DNA of 64,000 nt from Peptococcaceae bacterium (GCA_017547685.1 JAFYPD010000019.1:1-64000); one strand, 5' to 3'. Positions 50,819 through 59,974 are shown, counted from the stretch's first letter. Program-made: numbers and translations. Notes: generated from the sequence alone by a model not told the origin.

Positions 50819-51728
50819 CGAAATGGAACAACAGCAGGAACAAATTCTGGAAGGGACCATCATCAAGGGCTACAGCGGTTTTTACTATGTGGCCTGCGAT
50901 GGTGTGATATATGAATGCTCTTTGCGGGGAAAAAACCGCAAAAAAAGCGTAAAATTTCTGCCGGGTGATAAAGTGAAATTCAGCATCTCAGGCGATGCCA
51001 CAAAAGGCGGTGCTATTGAGGAAGTGCTGCCCCGCAAAAATGAGCTGGTGCGGCCTCCAGCGGCTAATCTGGATCAGCTTGTCATTCTGGCGGCTTTATA
51101 TGACCCGCTGCCTGATTTGCGCCTGATTGACCGTTTAACCGTATTTGCCCAGTGGAATCAGATTACGCCGGTCATCTGTTTTAACAAATGTGATCTGGTC
51201 AGCGAAGCCGAACAGCAGCGTTTACTGGATATCTACAAACCAGCCGGCTTTCCGGTTTATCTGTGCAGTACTGTGACAGGGCAGGGTGTGGCAGATATGA
51301 AAGCTGTGCTGCACGGCAAGTGCTCGGTGCTGGCGGGCAACTCCGGTGTGGGGAAATCCAGTTTAATGAATGCCATCAGCGACCAGTGGGAGCTGGCCAC
51401 AGGCGAAATCAGCGACAAGCTGAAGCGGGGGAAACACACTACCCGTCATGTGGAGCTGTTTCAGCTGGATAAGGACACCCTGATTGCCGATACCCCGGGC
51501 TTCAGTTCCCTGCAGCTTCCTGAGGATATTAAACGGGAAGAGTTATGCCGGTTATTCCCGGAATTTTTATCCCGGCTGGGGGGCTGCCGGTTTGCAACCT
51601 GTATGCATAAGAGCGAGCCGGACTGTGCTATCAAAGAGGCACTGGCACAGGGCGAAATTGCCCAGAGCCGTTATGATAATTATCTTGCATTTTTAGACGA
51701 AGTGATTCAGCAGGAGAGGAGTTTTTAA
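50808..51728 (+). CDS. rsgA: Ribosome small-subunit-dependent GTPase RsgA
   Basis: 306 aa. ATG at 50808 within the kinase gene end; an alternative ATG at 50823 is possible. It has an N-terminal OB fold (residues ~10-75) and a circularly permuted GTPase with G4 (CFNKCDLV) before G1 (AGNSGVGKSS, about 178-187) and G3 (DTPGF). The C-terminal zinc knuckle is GGCRFATCMHKSEPDC. It releases assembly factors from the 30S subunit. Linkage to prkC/prpC is typical. Confidence 0.97.
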   Translation: MSLNEMEQQQEQILEGTIIKGYSGFYYVACDGVIYECSLRGKNRKKSVKFLPGDKVKFSISGDATKGGAIEEVLPRKNELVRPPAANLDQLVILAALYDPLPDLRLIDRLTVFAQWNQITPVICFNKCDLVSEAEQQRLLDIYKPAGFPVYLCSTVTGQGVADMKAVLHGKCSVLAGNSGVGKSSLMNAISDQWELATGEISDKLKRGKHTTRHVELFQLDKDTLIADTPGFSSLQLPEDIKREELCRLFPEFLSRLGGCRFATCMHKSEPDCAIKEALAQGEIAQSRYDNYLAFLDEVIQQERSF

Positions 51729-51730
51729 CT

Positions 51731-52369
51731 ATGTTATATATTGCCCCATCTTTATTATCCGCCGATTTCAGCCGTTTGCAGGAGGAAGTGCGTGACATCG
51801 AACAGGGCGGCGCCGACTGGCTCCATCTGGATGTAATGGACGGTCATTTTGTGCCGAATATTACCTTTGGCCCGGGCTTAATCAAAGCGCTGCGTCCGCA
51901 CAGCAAGCTGTTTTTTGATGTGCATCTGATGATTTCCAACCCGGATCAGTATATTCAGGAGTTTGCCGATGCCGGTGCTGATATGATTGTGGTACATGCA
52001 GAAGCTTGTACGCATTTGCACCGCACCATTCAGTCCATTCATGCCACAGGGAAGAAAGCGGGTGTGGCACTGAATCCAGCCACCTCTCTGAGCGTACTGG
52101 ATTACATTCTGCCGGAACTGGACATGGTTCTCTTGATGAGTGTCAACCCGGGATTCGGCGGGCAGAAATTTATCAATATCGTGCCGAAACTGGAACGTTT
52201 AATGGAACTGTGTAAAGAACAGAACGTACAGCCTCTGATTCAGGTGGACGGCGGTATTACCTCTGAAACTGCACCGCTGGTGACCAAAGCCGGGGCCAGC
52301 GTGCTGGTGGCTGGCTCTGCCGTGTTCGGCAAGCCGGACCGCGCTGCTGCCATTGCAGCACTGCGGTAG
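51731..52369 (+). CDS. rpe: Ribulose-phosphate 3-epimerase
   Basis: 212 aa, ATG at 51731 behind AGGAGAGG, 2 bp after rsgA. TIM barrel with IAPSLLSADFSRL, WLHLDVMDGHFVPN (metal His and Asp), LFFDVHLMI, LLMSVNPGFGGQ and IQVDGGI. It interconverts ribulose-5-P and xylulose-5-P. Complete and of normal length. Confidence 0.97.
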   Translation: MLYIAPSLLSADFSRLQEEVRDIEQGGADWLHLDVMDGHFVPNITFGPGLIKALRPHSKLFFDVHLMISNPDQYIQEFADAGADMIVVHAEACTHLHRTIQSIHATGKKAGVALNPATSLSVLDYILPELDMVLLMSVNPGFGGQKFINIVPKLERLMELCKEQNVQPLIQVDGGITSETAPLVTKAGASVLVAGSAVFGKPDRAAAIAALR

Positions 52370-52376
52370 GTGCTCT

Positions 52377-53003
52377 ATGGAGATTTTATATTCCGATAAA
52401 GATATTGTGGTTTGTATAAAACCAGTAGGGATAGACTCAGAAAGTCAACTGCCTGCGGCCTTAAAAGAAACGCTGGGCGGTGAAATTTTTACGCTGCACC
52501 GGCTGGATCTGAATGTGGGCGGTGTGATGGTTTATGCCCGCACGAAATCTATGGCAGCCGCATTATCCCGTGTTATCCAGGACGGCGCCATGATAAAAGA
52601 ATATGCGGCCATGGTGCACGGCGTGCCGCCGGAAGCCGGTGACTGGGAAGATTTATTGTGGAAGGATGCCAAAAAGAATAAAGTGTTTGTGGTAAATCGC
52701 GAACGCAAAGGGGTAAAAAAAGCACGGCTGACCTTTCAACGGCTCCGGGTTGACGAAACTGCAGACGAAAAGGGTGCCTCTGAAAAACATTCACTGGTGC
52801 ATATCCGGCTTTATACCGGCCGCAGCCATCAGATTCGCGTGCAGTTTTCCAGCCGCAATTTTCCGTTAGTCGGTGATCATAAATACGGTTCAAGAGCCAG
52901 AGAAACCGAACCAATGCTGTTTTCCTGCCGGATTACATTCCCGTACAAAGGGGAGCATCGAAGCTTTGAAGCACTGCCGGAATGGGCGAAAACAAACGAA
53001 TAG
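52377..53003 (+). CDS. RluA-family pseudouridine synthase
   Basis: 208 aa. The ATG at 52377 lies 7 bp after rpe; a start at 52353 within rpe is less likely. The catalytic motif HRLDLNVGGVMVYART carries the active Asp; GRSHQIRVQF and LVGDHKYG complete the family pattern. There is no S4 domain, so it is a compact RluA/TruC-like enzyme of unassigned rRNA or tRNA target. Last gene of the operon. Confidence 0.92.
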   Translation: MEILYSDKDIVVCIKPVGIDSESQLPAALKETLGGEIFTLHRLDLNVGGVMVYARTKSMAAALSRVIQDGAMIKEYAAMVHGVPPEAGDWEDLLWKDAKKNKVFVVNRERKGVKKARLTFQRLRVDETADEKGASEKHSLVHIRLYTGRSHQIRVQFSSRNFPLVGDHKYGSRARETEPMLFSCRITFPYKGEHRSFEALPEWAKTNE

Positions 53004-53014
53004 ATTACAGGAAA

Positions 53015-53066
53015 AGGCTGGGATAAAACAGAATGCGTTCTGTTTTTCTCCCAGCCTGCTTTTTTG
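53015..53066. terminator. Terminator between convergent genes
   Basis: AGGCTGGGA...AACAGAA/TTCTGTT...TCCCAGCCT, a long interrupted stem followed by TTTTTT. It separates the RluA operon from the minus-strand VOC gene. Confidence 0.85.
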
Positions 53067-53097
53067 GTGTTTTACAGCATTTTTGCGGTATTCTGAA

Positions 53098-53997
53098 TTA
53101 TTTCCGGCGCAGAAGGATTCGGCCATTCTGCAAATCGCCGGCGAGAATATGGCTTTCTTTTCTGTCGTTAACAAAACCGCCGGCAGAGGTAATCTGTTCG
53201 GCCACAGCTTCTGGATGTTCACAGGAAAACCCGATGCAGTTAATTCCGCATGCGTTTTCATCGCACGGCTGTTTTCTGCCCGGCACAGAATAGGTGAAAA
53301 TCTCCAGAGTCGGATAGTCTTTCTGAAAACCCGGAAGCAGTACATGCTGCCCTGCAACATGTACGCCGGGCACCCCGATAACCTGTTCTTTATAACGGCC
53401 CTGATGATCTTTCTGCTTGCCGGAATTTACGCAGTCAAATACCGTCCGGTAGAAACCGCACAGCTTTTCCCAGTCCAGACAGATGAGATTCACATGAATA
53501 AACGTTAATACGCCCGCTGCATCACCCTGGCGCAGATTTTTTTCAGGCATCAGCCCTAACAGACTGCCCGCTGTTTTCAGATACGCCCTGATGGATTTTT
53601 CAGAAGGGAATGGGATATGAAACTCCACCACATTGCCTTCCGGATCTTTACAGTACACACACGGATGCTGTTCTGGATGTTTCATGGTGGAATGAATTGT
53701 GCCGCCACATTTGATAAAATGTTTTACTGCACCCTTTACATCCTTTGTTTCAAAACAGGTATGGGCAAACCCTGCATCGTTAATGTGCGCCGCGTTGCCG
53801 TCTGATGCCGGAACAAACCCGAATACCGGCCCGTTACCGTTTTTAAAACCGGGAGCCGCCAGGCATACACCTTCTTTTCCGCAAAGCCAGCCGCGATCCT
53901 CACAGGAAACAAACCCCATCGCCTTTGCATAGAACTCCGCCAGCGCTTTATAATCTTTTGCCCCAATCTGCACATAGGAAAATCTCGTCTGCGTCAT
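53098..53997 (-). CDS. Tandem VOC (glyoxalase-fold) protein
   Basis: 299 aa. The ATG at 53997 is preceded by ATGGGGT; a reading extended to 54069 adds a hydrophobic stretch without a start signal. Two vicinal-oxygen-chelate domains: residues ~5-130 (FSYVQIGAKDYKALAEFYAK, CKDPEGNVVEFHIPF) and ~165-295 (FIHVNLICLDWEKLCGFYRT, TLEIFTYSVPG). The His/Glu positions fit metal binding. Substrate unknown; members include glyoxalases, dioxygenases and antibiotic-binding proteins. Confidence 0.82.
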   Translation of the reverse strand: MTQTRFSYVQIGAKDYKALAEFYAKAMGFVSCEDRGWLCGKEGVCLAAPGFKNGNGPVFGFVPASDGNAAHINDAGFAHTCFETKDVKGAVKHFIKCGGTIHSTMKHPEQHPCVYCKDPEGNVVEFHIPFPSEKSIRAYLKTAGSLLGLMPEKNLRQGDAAGVLTFIHVNLICLDWEKLCGFYRTVFDCVNSGKQKDHQGRYKEQVIGVPGVHVAGQHVLLPGFQKDYPTLEIFTYSVPGRKQPCDENACGINCIGFSCEHPEAVAEQITSAGGFVNDRKESHILAGDLQNGRILLRRK

Positions 53998-54145
53998 AAT
54001 AAAACCCCATTTCACCAATAAATCTCTTAATCTGATTGTAACAAAGCAGCTTAACAGCGTCAATTCCACCGAATATACCGATTTTCTATGGGGAGAGCAA
54101 TGCTGTGCCTATAATTCTGCACAGTAGCCATAAGGCGCAGTATTA

Positions 54146-54154
54146 TGCTATAAT
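54146..54154 (+). promoter_or_regulatory. Extended -10 promoter of the flavodoxin-ferredoxin gene
   Basis: TGC-TATAAT at 54146-54154. The leader of about 85 nt contains an AT-rich stretch. From here on the DNA becomes markedly more AT-rich than upstream, suggesting acquired DNA. Confidence 0.6.
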
Positions 54155-54246
54155 ACTGTCAAATAAGATTACATAACATGGTTTGATACGATGATACAAA
54201 TTCATACAATAGAAGAACTTTAAAACTTCGTACAGGAGGGTTTCCT

Positions 54247-55044
54247 ATGATATTATATTTTTCGGCAACCGGCAATACAGAGTTTGTTGCGAAAGAGGTG
54301 GCAAAACGTTTGAATGATGAATGTATTAATATTCTGAACCGCGTAAGAGAACATGATTATACACCGCTGTATTCTGAAAAACCGTATATCATCTGTGCTC
54401 CTGTTTATGTATGTGAAATGCCTATGTTTATGGCAAACTATCTGAAAAAGCTGAAATTCACAGGAAACAAAGATATATATTTTATCTTCACAAGCGGTGG
54501 ATATTGTGGTATTTCCGGTCTTCTTGCAAAATGGATGTTCATAAAAAAAGGGAAACGTTATAAAGGGCATGCAGAAGTGAAACTGCCAAGAAATTATGTA
54601 GCCAATGATTCCTATCCAATGCTGACAATCGAGGAAATCGAGAACAGAATTATAAATGCATACCATCAGCTGGACGAGATCGTTCATACAATAGAATCAG
54701 GCGGCAGACTGGAGGCAAGAAAGGTTAAGCTGTGGGAAATCTTAGTCACAGTTCCGTTTACTCCGCTCTGGTGTAAATTAAAACTCAAGGCAGACGATTT
54801 CTATGCAAAAGATGTTTGTGTAGGCTGCGGCAAATGTGCAAAGCTCTGCCCGCTCAATAATATTACAATAAAAGATAAAAAACCTGTCTGGGGCGACCAT
54901 TGCACCCACTGTATGGCATGTATCGGAAACTGCCCTGTCGAAGCGATTCATTACGGCATGATTACCCAGAAAAAACGACAATATAACTTCGGGAAATACA
55001 AATATGTAATAGATAACCTTCATACAGATCGGGAGGGGGATTGA
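54247..55044 (+). CDS. EFR1-type flavodoxin-ferredoxin fusion protein
   Basis: 265 aa, ATG at 54247 behind CAGGAGGG. The N-terminal flavodoxin-like domain (YFSATGNTEFVAKEVAKRL binds FMN phosphate) spans about 165 residues. The C-terminal part has two 4Fe-4S motifs (CVGCGKCAKLCPLNNI, CTHCMACIGNCPVEAI). Probably a cytosolic electron carrier. The SDR gene starts 5 bp downstream, suggesting that they work together. Confidence 0.9.
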   Translation: MILYFSATGNTEFVAKEVAKRLNDECINILNRVREHDYTPLYSEKPYIICAPVYVCEMPMFMANYLKKLKFTGNKDIYFIFTSGGYCGISGLLAKWMFIKKGKRYKGHAEVKLPRNYVANDSYPMLTIEEIENRIINAYHQLDEIVHTIESGGRLEARKVKLWEILVTVPFTPLWCKLKLKADDFYAKDVCVGCGKCAKLCPLNNITIKDKKPVWGDHCTHCMACIGNCPVEAIHYGMITQKKRQYNFGKYKYVIDNLHTDREGD

Positions 55045-55049
55045 TATAC

Positions 55050-55862
55050 ATGGTTAATTACGGACTGAAAGACAGAGTGGCCATCATTACAGGAGCGAAT
55101 AACCCCTGGGGAATAGGGGCAACAACAGCACTGGCCTTTGCCCGTGAAGGAGCAAAGGTGGTTTTGGTATATAAGAAAGTATTCAGACCATTTGATGCAT
55201 CTAAGACGGATAGAAATGGCGCAGACAGATATTACGGGGCAAATGCAGGAAATGCAGATGCTGTGGAAACGAAACTCAAGGAAATGGGTGCCGATTATAT
55301 TATTTTAGAAAGTGATATTTCTAATGAGGAAGCCGTAAAAGAAATCTATTCTACAGTTCTAGATAAATACGGACGAGTTGATATCTTGCTGAATAACGCA
55401 GCAGCAGATGATGAAACTGGTTGCGACACGATAGAAACAATTACCCAACATGTAATCGATAATACATTTGCAGTCAATGTTCGCGGAAGCGTTTTAATGA
55501 CAAGAGAGTTTATCAAACATCGTGGTGATTATGGAAGAATTATCAATATTTCTACTGATGCAGCACAAATTTTTGCAGGTCAGATTACGTATGGCGCAAG
55601 CAAAGCAACCTTAGAAGCACTTACCCGCAGTATTGCTCTTGAAGTGGCACAGTACGGAATTACTGTGAATTGTGTTTCACCCGGTCCAACTCAAACAGGT
55701 TGGATTGATGAAGAGTTTGAAAAAACAGTTATTCCGTTAATTCCAATGGGAAAATTAATTCAGCCGGAAGATATTGCTGAAACTATTTTATTCCTGGCAA
55801 GTGAGCAGGCAAGAATGATTACGGGACAAGTCATCAAAGTGTCTGGCGGAAAGGCTCTGTAA
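55050..55862 (+). CDS. Short-chain dehydrogenase/reductase
   Basis: 270 aa. ATG at 55050 with GGGAGGGGG upstream; an in-frame TTG at 55041 is less likely. SDR fold: the cofactor motif AIITGANNPWGIGATTALAF is extended by NP relative to TGxxxGxG, as in some FabG-like and EntA-like proteins. NNAAADDE, the catalytic Ser region INISTDAAQ, YGASK (Tyr-Lys) and CVSPGPTQTGW follow. Substrate unknown; coupled to the upstream redox protein. Confidence 0.9.
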   Translation: MVNYGLKDRVAIITGANNPWGIGATTALAFAREGAKVVLVYKKVFRPFDASKTDRNGADRYYGANAGNADAVETKLKEMGADYIILESDISNEEAVKEIYSTVLDKYGRVDILLNNAAADDETGCDTIETITQHVIDNTFAVNVRGSVLMTREFIKHRGDYGRIINISTDAAQIFAGQITYGASKATLEALTRSIALEVAQYGITVNCVSPGPTQTGWIDEEFEKTVIPLIPMGKLIQPEDIAETILFLASEQARMITGQVIKVSGGKAL

Positions 55863-55915
55863 TATGTTTTCTATAATGAATTTGCGATAAATTTGAATTT
55901 AACGAGGTGATTAAG

Positions 55916-56575
55916 ATGATAGATATTACTGCCTGGATGAATGACTTTTTGCAGAAGTTAAATGTCACATTTGAAAACCGAGTGTGGTTTGTTGGTTTGC
56001 AGGGCAGCTATGGCCGTGGTGAAGCAACAGAAACAAGCGACATTGATGTTGTTGTAATTCTTGATGAATTAGCTGCCACAGATATTCAAACTTATAATGC
56101 CATGCTGGATACCTTGCCCCACAGAGCACTGATTTGCGGTTTCTTTTCTGGTAAAGAGGAAATCATGAATTGGGAGCCATCGGATCTTTTCCAGTTTTGC
56201 CATGACACCACGCCAATTCAGGGAAGCCTTGATGAAGTTTTACTGGCCGTTGACGAAAGCGCTGTGTACAGAGCAATCAAAATCGGTGCCTGCAACATAT
56301 TCCATGGCTGTGTTCACAATATGCTGTATGAAAAAAGTGAAGATATTTTACGAGGACTGTATAAATCTGCTTCTTTCGTTGTGCAGGCAATTGCTTTCAA
56401 ACAAACAGGAAACTATATCAGCCATCAAAAAGAGCTGCTTCAAGTTGTATCTCCTGATGAACGGGTCATTATCGAAACCTTCTTGAATTTGAAAAAGGGC
56501 AGTGTGGTTGATTTCAATTTGATGTCCGAAACATTGTTTGCCTGGTCAAAGAAATGGATTGCAGAAAACAGTTAA
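55916..56575 (+). CDS. Nucleotidyltransferase-domain protein
   Basis: 219 aa. ATG at 55916 behind CGAGGTGA; the GTG at 55907 overlaps that site. The Pol-beta-type motif GSYGRGEATETSDIDVVVIL (GS-x-D-x-D pattern) is near residue 28. The remainder is helical, resembling the substrate-binding half of aminoglycoside/streptomycin nucleotidyltransferase-like proteins. It could modify an antibiotic, a nucleotide or a protein; no decision is possible from sequence alone. Confidence 0.8.
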   Translation: MIDITAWMNDFLQKLNVTFENRVWFVGLQGSYGRGEATETSDIDVVVILDELAATDIQTYNAMLDTLPHRALICGFFSGKEEIMNWEPSDLFQFCHDTTPIQGSLDEVLLAVDESAVYRAIKIGACNIFHGCVHNMLYEKSEDILRGLYKSASFVVQAIAFKQTGNYISHQKELLQVVSPDERVIIETFLNLKKGSVVDFNLMSETLFAWSKKWIAENS

Positions 56576-56647
56576 GCCAATTTCAATTTGAAAACCACAA
56601 TTTTATAAGTGGTTATTAACCCTCACATGGTTTTAATAAAATCCTCC

Positions 56648-56672
56648 AAAAGCCTTGAAGCAAAGGCTTTTT
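56648..56672 (+). terminator. Intrinsic terminator
   Basis: AAAAGCCTT and AAGGCTTTT stem, then TC. It ends the SDR/nucleotidyltransferase region. Confidence 0.75.
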
Positions 56673-56700
56673 CAACCATAAAATTTCGACTATATAAAGC

Positions 56701-56738
56701 AAGTGCGAAGATACTCTCAACGGTATCTTCGCACTTTT
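56701..56738 (+). terminator. Second intrinsic terminator
   Basis: AAGTGCGAAGATAC and GTATCTTCGCACTT stem with TT following. The rest of 56576-56869 shows no convincing gene. Confidence 0.8.
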
Positions 56739-56869
56739 GAATGTCGATACAATTGTAACGCTTTTAGATGCAAACCCCCTACCTCACGAGGTATGTTATC
56801 CTTGTTTTTATCGCTTTTCTGTTCATAATGGATAGTACCGTTCTATTTCGGTATTATACTATTTCCCAA

Positions 56870-57496
56870 TCATTCACAAAACATTTGCAATATCTTTTCT
56901 CCATTTTCCCACCATTGACCAACAAAGAGTACAGATGCCTCCTGGCCTTCATAAGGAACAAGTTCGTTTGTATTGGCATCGTAAAAGAATTCTACATCAG
57001 CCATGGAGTATGTTTCTCCGTTGAATATAATGTTATCTTCGGTGCCATCCAGGACACATGAACCAATGCAGTCCTCACATACAATGTTCAATGTATTAGG
57101 ACTGATAAATTTAGGCATAGGAGTGTCCATTGTTGCTTCTCTGGTTGTGTTTTTGAACACACAATTACCGTTTACGGTTGTTCCATCAGGAAGAATTACT
57201 CTGGTAAACTGTTCTGCGGCATTGATAATATCACCGTTAAATTCGCAGTTCTCAAAAACGATAGTTCCAAAATCTCCGCTGATTGTTACATCCTCATCGA
57301 AGACGAGATTTTCAACTATACGCTCTTCTTCTGCAGCCAGCTCAAATGTGAATTCCGTGGCTTTACTTCTTCCGTTTTCTTCCTGTTGACTACTTGGATT
57401 ATTGTCTGCCTGAGATTGAGTATCTTCACCACCGCTGCAGCCAAACAGCGACATCAGCATAATCGAAGCAAGCATCAGTGCTAAAATCTTTTTCAT
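56870..57496 (-). CDS. Secreted lipoprotein, unknown
   Basis: 208 aa, ATG at 57496 (minus) behind AAGGAGGAC. The N-terminus is a lipoprotein signal peptide (KKILALMLASIMLMSLFGCS; lipobox LFGC, Cys at residue 20). A Ser/Gln/Asp-rich linker follows. The ~150-residue domain has repeated short beta stretches (LVFDEDVTISGDFGTIVFEN, CEFNGDII, GNCVFKN) like a small beta-helix, and contains two later Cys (CEDCIGSC). No family recognised. Its ~110-nt leader contains inverted repeats. Confidence 0.8.
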   Translation of the reverse strand: MKKILALMLASIMLMSLFGCSGGEDTQSQADNNPSSQQEENGRSKATEFTFELAAEEERIVENLVFDEDVTISGDFGTIVFENCEFNGDIINAAEQFTRVILPDGTTVNGNCVFKNTTREATMDTPMPKFISPNTLNIVCEDCIGSCVLDGTEDNIIFNGETYSMADVEFFYDANTNELVPYEGQEASVLFVGQWWENGEKILQMFCE

Positions 57497-57612
57497 CTTA
57501 AGTCCTCCTTATAAAATTAAAAAGTGCACCAACCGAAGCTGACGCACCCAAAAACGCAACCCCGATTGTCGCCAAACAAAGCTCGAATAGAAAGGAAATC
57601 CCTTATATATAT

Positions 57613-57642
57613 ATTATACCACTGTATTTTCAAGAATGAAAA
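57613..57642 (-). promoter_or_regulatory. Promoter of the lipoprotein gene
   Basis: Minus strand TTTTCA (57642-57637), 18 bp and TATAAT (57618-57613). Confidence 0.6.
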
Positions 57643-57781
57643 TGCTTTTTGAAAAATTTGCAAAAATAATCTTGACTTTTTTCGATTTTTTGTGGTGCGA
57701 ATGCGTATTTCTCAGCCAATCGACTATATCTGTAAATCCGCAAGGCAGGTCGCCCTGCGGTGATGATTTCGTATGTCGTGA

Positions 57782-58262
57782 TTATCTGTCCCTGTCTTGG
57801 GATTTCTTTCTCTGCTTCGGCGGAGCGTTCTGTTTGCCCTCTGCCTGTAGCTGTCTGAGCCTGTTACGCACACTTTGTCTTTCGGGCGGTCTGTGCTGTT
57901 TTTCGGCAGGTTTCTGTCCGTTTTTAACTGCCTGCTCCCATTCTGCAAGGTCTTGGTTATACTGTGCCACAATAGCCTCTGCTTTACGGTAAGTTTTCAT
58001 AAACGCCTGTACATCAGGATAACCGTCATCGGTGAGAATATCGGGGCGTTTATCTAGTTTTTCAGCAAGCTCGGTTTCGGTCTGCTGTATCTGTTTTTCC
58101 AGAGCCTTTCGTTCCTTGCCTTTGAAAATACCCGTTGTTTCCGCAAGCTGCTGTCGCAGATTCGGAAGTGTGACTTCCTGTATCTTCTTGATTGCTTTCG
58201 CCTGTTTTTTACCTTTACCATAAGGGTCTGCATTGTGCGAAACTCGTCCATATCCATATTGA
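57782..58262 (-). pseudogene. Mobilization relaxase (MobA/MobL-like), C-terminal fragment
   Basis: About 160 codons (YGRVSHNADPYGKGKKQAKA..., ending KSQDRDR) correspond to the helical, Lys/Gln/Glu-rich tail of MobA/MobL relaxases of mobilizable elements. No catalytic HUH half is present. The upstream frame runs into antisense of the transposase fragment at about 58262, so the 5' part was lost through a rearrangement there. Confidence 0.7.
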
Positions 58263-58440
58263 GAACTGGCTTGGGTGGCATATCCTTTGTGTTGGAAAGT
58301 GTCCAGGCAATGATTTTTCTGGAATATAAGTCCATAATGCTGGTCAGATAGACGAATCCGTCTATCGTCCAGATATATGTGATGCCGGAACACCAAACGG
58401 CATTTGGTCGTTCCGGATGAAACTGTTCATCCAACCGGCT
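58255..58440 (-). pseudogene. IS3-family transposase fragment (DDE domain part)
   Basis: About 60 codons: FHPERPNAVWCSGITYIWTI and DGFVYLTSIMDLYSRKIIAW are the first Asp-containing part of the IS3 OrfB integrase core. Immediately afterwards the frame enters the relaxase fragment out of frame. The rest of the IS, including its ends, is missing. Confidence 0.8.
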
Positions 58441-58505
58441 ATGCAGTTAGGGGAAGGCACCATGCAGCATTGCAGGTGCTTTTTGGGAATAAAACAGTTT
58501 TTTCA

Positions 58506-58556
58506 TTATTCCGTTATTTTGTCAAATGTTATTCCGATGTTATTGATATTATTCCG
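58506..58556 (+). repeat. Three direct repeats TTATTCCG upstream of fic
   Basis: TTATTCCG occurs at 58506, 58529 and 58549, spaced 23 and 20 bp, just upstream of a TATACT -10 near 58563. They look like operator repeats for a DNA-binding protein, perhaps the Fic protein itself. Confidence 0.6.
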
Positions 58557-58595
58557 TTAAGTGGTATACTATATCTTAGATTGGAGGGATAGTCT

Positions 58596-59498
58596 ATGTT
58601 TATGACAGTAAAACAGGCTTCTGAAAAATGGGGCATTTCTGATAGAAGAATCCGAGTTCTTTGCTCTGAGGGGAAAATTCCGGGTGCGTACCAGGAAGGA
58701 CGCGGTTGGAAAATTCCTGTGGATGCAAGGAAACCTCCCGATGGTCGTTACAAATCAAAGGAGAGCCTTTTGGCGCAAATCGACCGTAAAAAGGTTGAAC
58801 TGGACGGCAGAAGACCTTTAACAGCGGGCGAAGCAGCAAGGCTTAATGAGGAGTTTATCGTAGAATACACATACAACTCTAATGCCATCGAAGGAAATAC
58901 ACTTACCCTGCGAGAAACAGACCTGGTACTCCGAGGTCTTACAATTGACCAGAAACCATTAAAGGACCACATGGAGGCAGTCGGTCATAAAGAAGCATTT
59001 GATTTTGTGAGTGAACTTGTGAAAGATAATGTTCCGATTAATGAGAGTATCATCAAACAGATTCACTATCTCGTCCTTGCCGATAAGAAAGAAGACCGTG
59101 GTGTCTACCGCAGAGTTCCTGTTCGAATTATGGGCGCACAGCATGAACCTGTGCAGCCGTATCTTATTGAACCGAAGATGGAACAGTTGTTGCGTGATTT
59201 TGCTGAAAGTACAGAGCATATCGTAACAAAACTGGCTCGTTTTCATATCGAGTTTGAGGGCATCCATCCTTTCATTGACGGTAACGGCAGAACCGGAAGA
59301 CTGCTTGTAAATCTTGAGTTGATGAAAGCAGGGTTTCCGCCTATCGACATTAAGTTTACAGATAGAATTGCCTACTACAATGCATTTGATGAGTATTATG
59401 TAAAACATAATCTTTCCGCGATGGAAAATCTGTTTGCAGGATATATCAATGCAAGACTGGATATGTATTTAGATATGTTGTTGTACAATAAATATTGA
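58596..59498 (+). CDS. Fic-family protein with N-terminal HTH
   Basis: 300 aa, ATG at 58596 behind TTGGAGGGA. The first ~45 residues form a MerR/excisionase-like DNA-binding domain (VKQASEKWGISDRRIRVLCS). The Fic core HPFIDGNGRTGR (about residues 224-235) matches the AMPylation motif HxFx(D/E)GNGRxxR. An upstream SNAIEGN (about 95-101) fits the inhibitory S/T-xxx-E-G/N helix, so activity is probably self-restrained (class II). The protein target is unknown. It sits among mobile-element debris. Confidence 0.92.
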   Translation: MFMTVKQASEKWGISDRRIRVLCSEGKIPGAYQEGRGWKIPVDARKPPDGRYKSKESLLAQIDRKKVELDGRRPLTAGEAARLNEEFIVEYTYNSNAIEGNTLTLRETDLVLRGLTIDQKPLKDHMEAVGHKEAFDFVSELVKDNVPINESIIKQIHYLVLADKKEDRGVYRRVPVRIMGAQHEPVQPYLIEPKMEQLLRDFAESTEHIVTKLARFHIEFEGIHPFIDGNGRTGRLLVNLELMKAGFPPIDIKFTDRIAYYNAFDEYYVKHNLSAMENLFAGYINARLDMYLDMLLYNKY

Positions 59499-59787
59499 CA
59501 ACCGATTCTCAAGGATTATGATATATCATCAATACAAGAATAGGAGAAAAGCAGCATGGCAAGAAATCAAAGAACATATGACAATGAATATTATATGGTA
59601 GAATATTCAAGAATACTACGGTAGTAAGTATCCTCGATTTCTACTACGTTTTTACTACGATTGAGGGCATCAATTTGCCACAGTTTCCTCGTTTCGGATT
59701 TCTGTGACAGAGCAGGGGGATAAAAATAAGCTCTGATATACTCGGAAAATCAGAGCAAAACACAGCATTTTAGGAGGCACTTCAAAT

Positions 59788-59835
59788 ATGATTAAGATAC
59801 TTTTTATCTGCCACGGCAGGATTTACTGTTCGTGA
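59788..59835 (+). pseudogene. Truncated low-molecular-weight protein tyrosine phosphatase start
   Basis: GGAGG precedes ATG 59788, encoding MIKILFICHGRIYCS then TGA. Intact enzymes begin closely like this (I-L-F-(V/I)-C-x-G-N-I-C-R-S). Here the P-loop is altered and the gene ends after 15 codons, so the rest was cut away, probably by insertion of the following element. The 407-bp gap 59499-59905 holds this relic and short inverted repeats near 59630-59670. Confidence 0.6.
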
Positions 59836-59974
59836 GAAAAAGTCTTAAATCGTCTTAAATACTTTTATAAATAGCAGTTCTTGTGTTCCATTCTCAATTT
59901 TACCAATGATTTACCAATATTTCTGGAGAGTCAGACTTGCAGAAACAACAGACCAGAATGAGGAGAATAAAAAA

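Noticed and set aside
53033-53508. Plus-strand ORFs antisense to the VOC gene
   Set aside because: Shadows of the minus-strand coding region; the VOC reading has domain support and a proper start.
56768-57061. Plus-strand ORF with a hydrophobic N-terminus (MQTPYLTRYVILVF)
   Set aside because: No ribosome-binding site; its second half is antisense to the well-supported lipoprotein gene.
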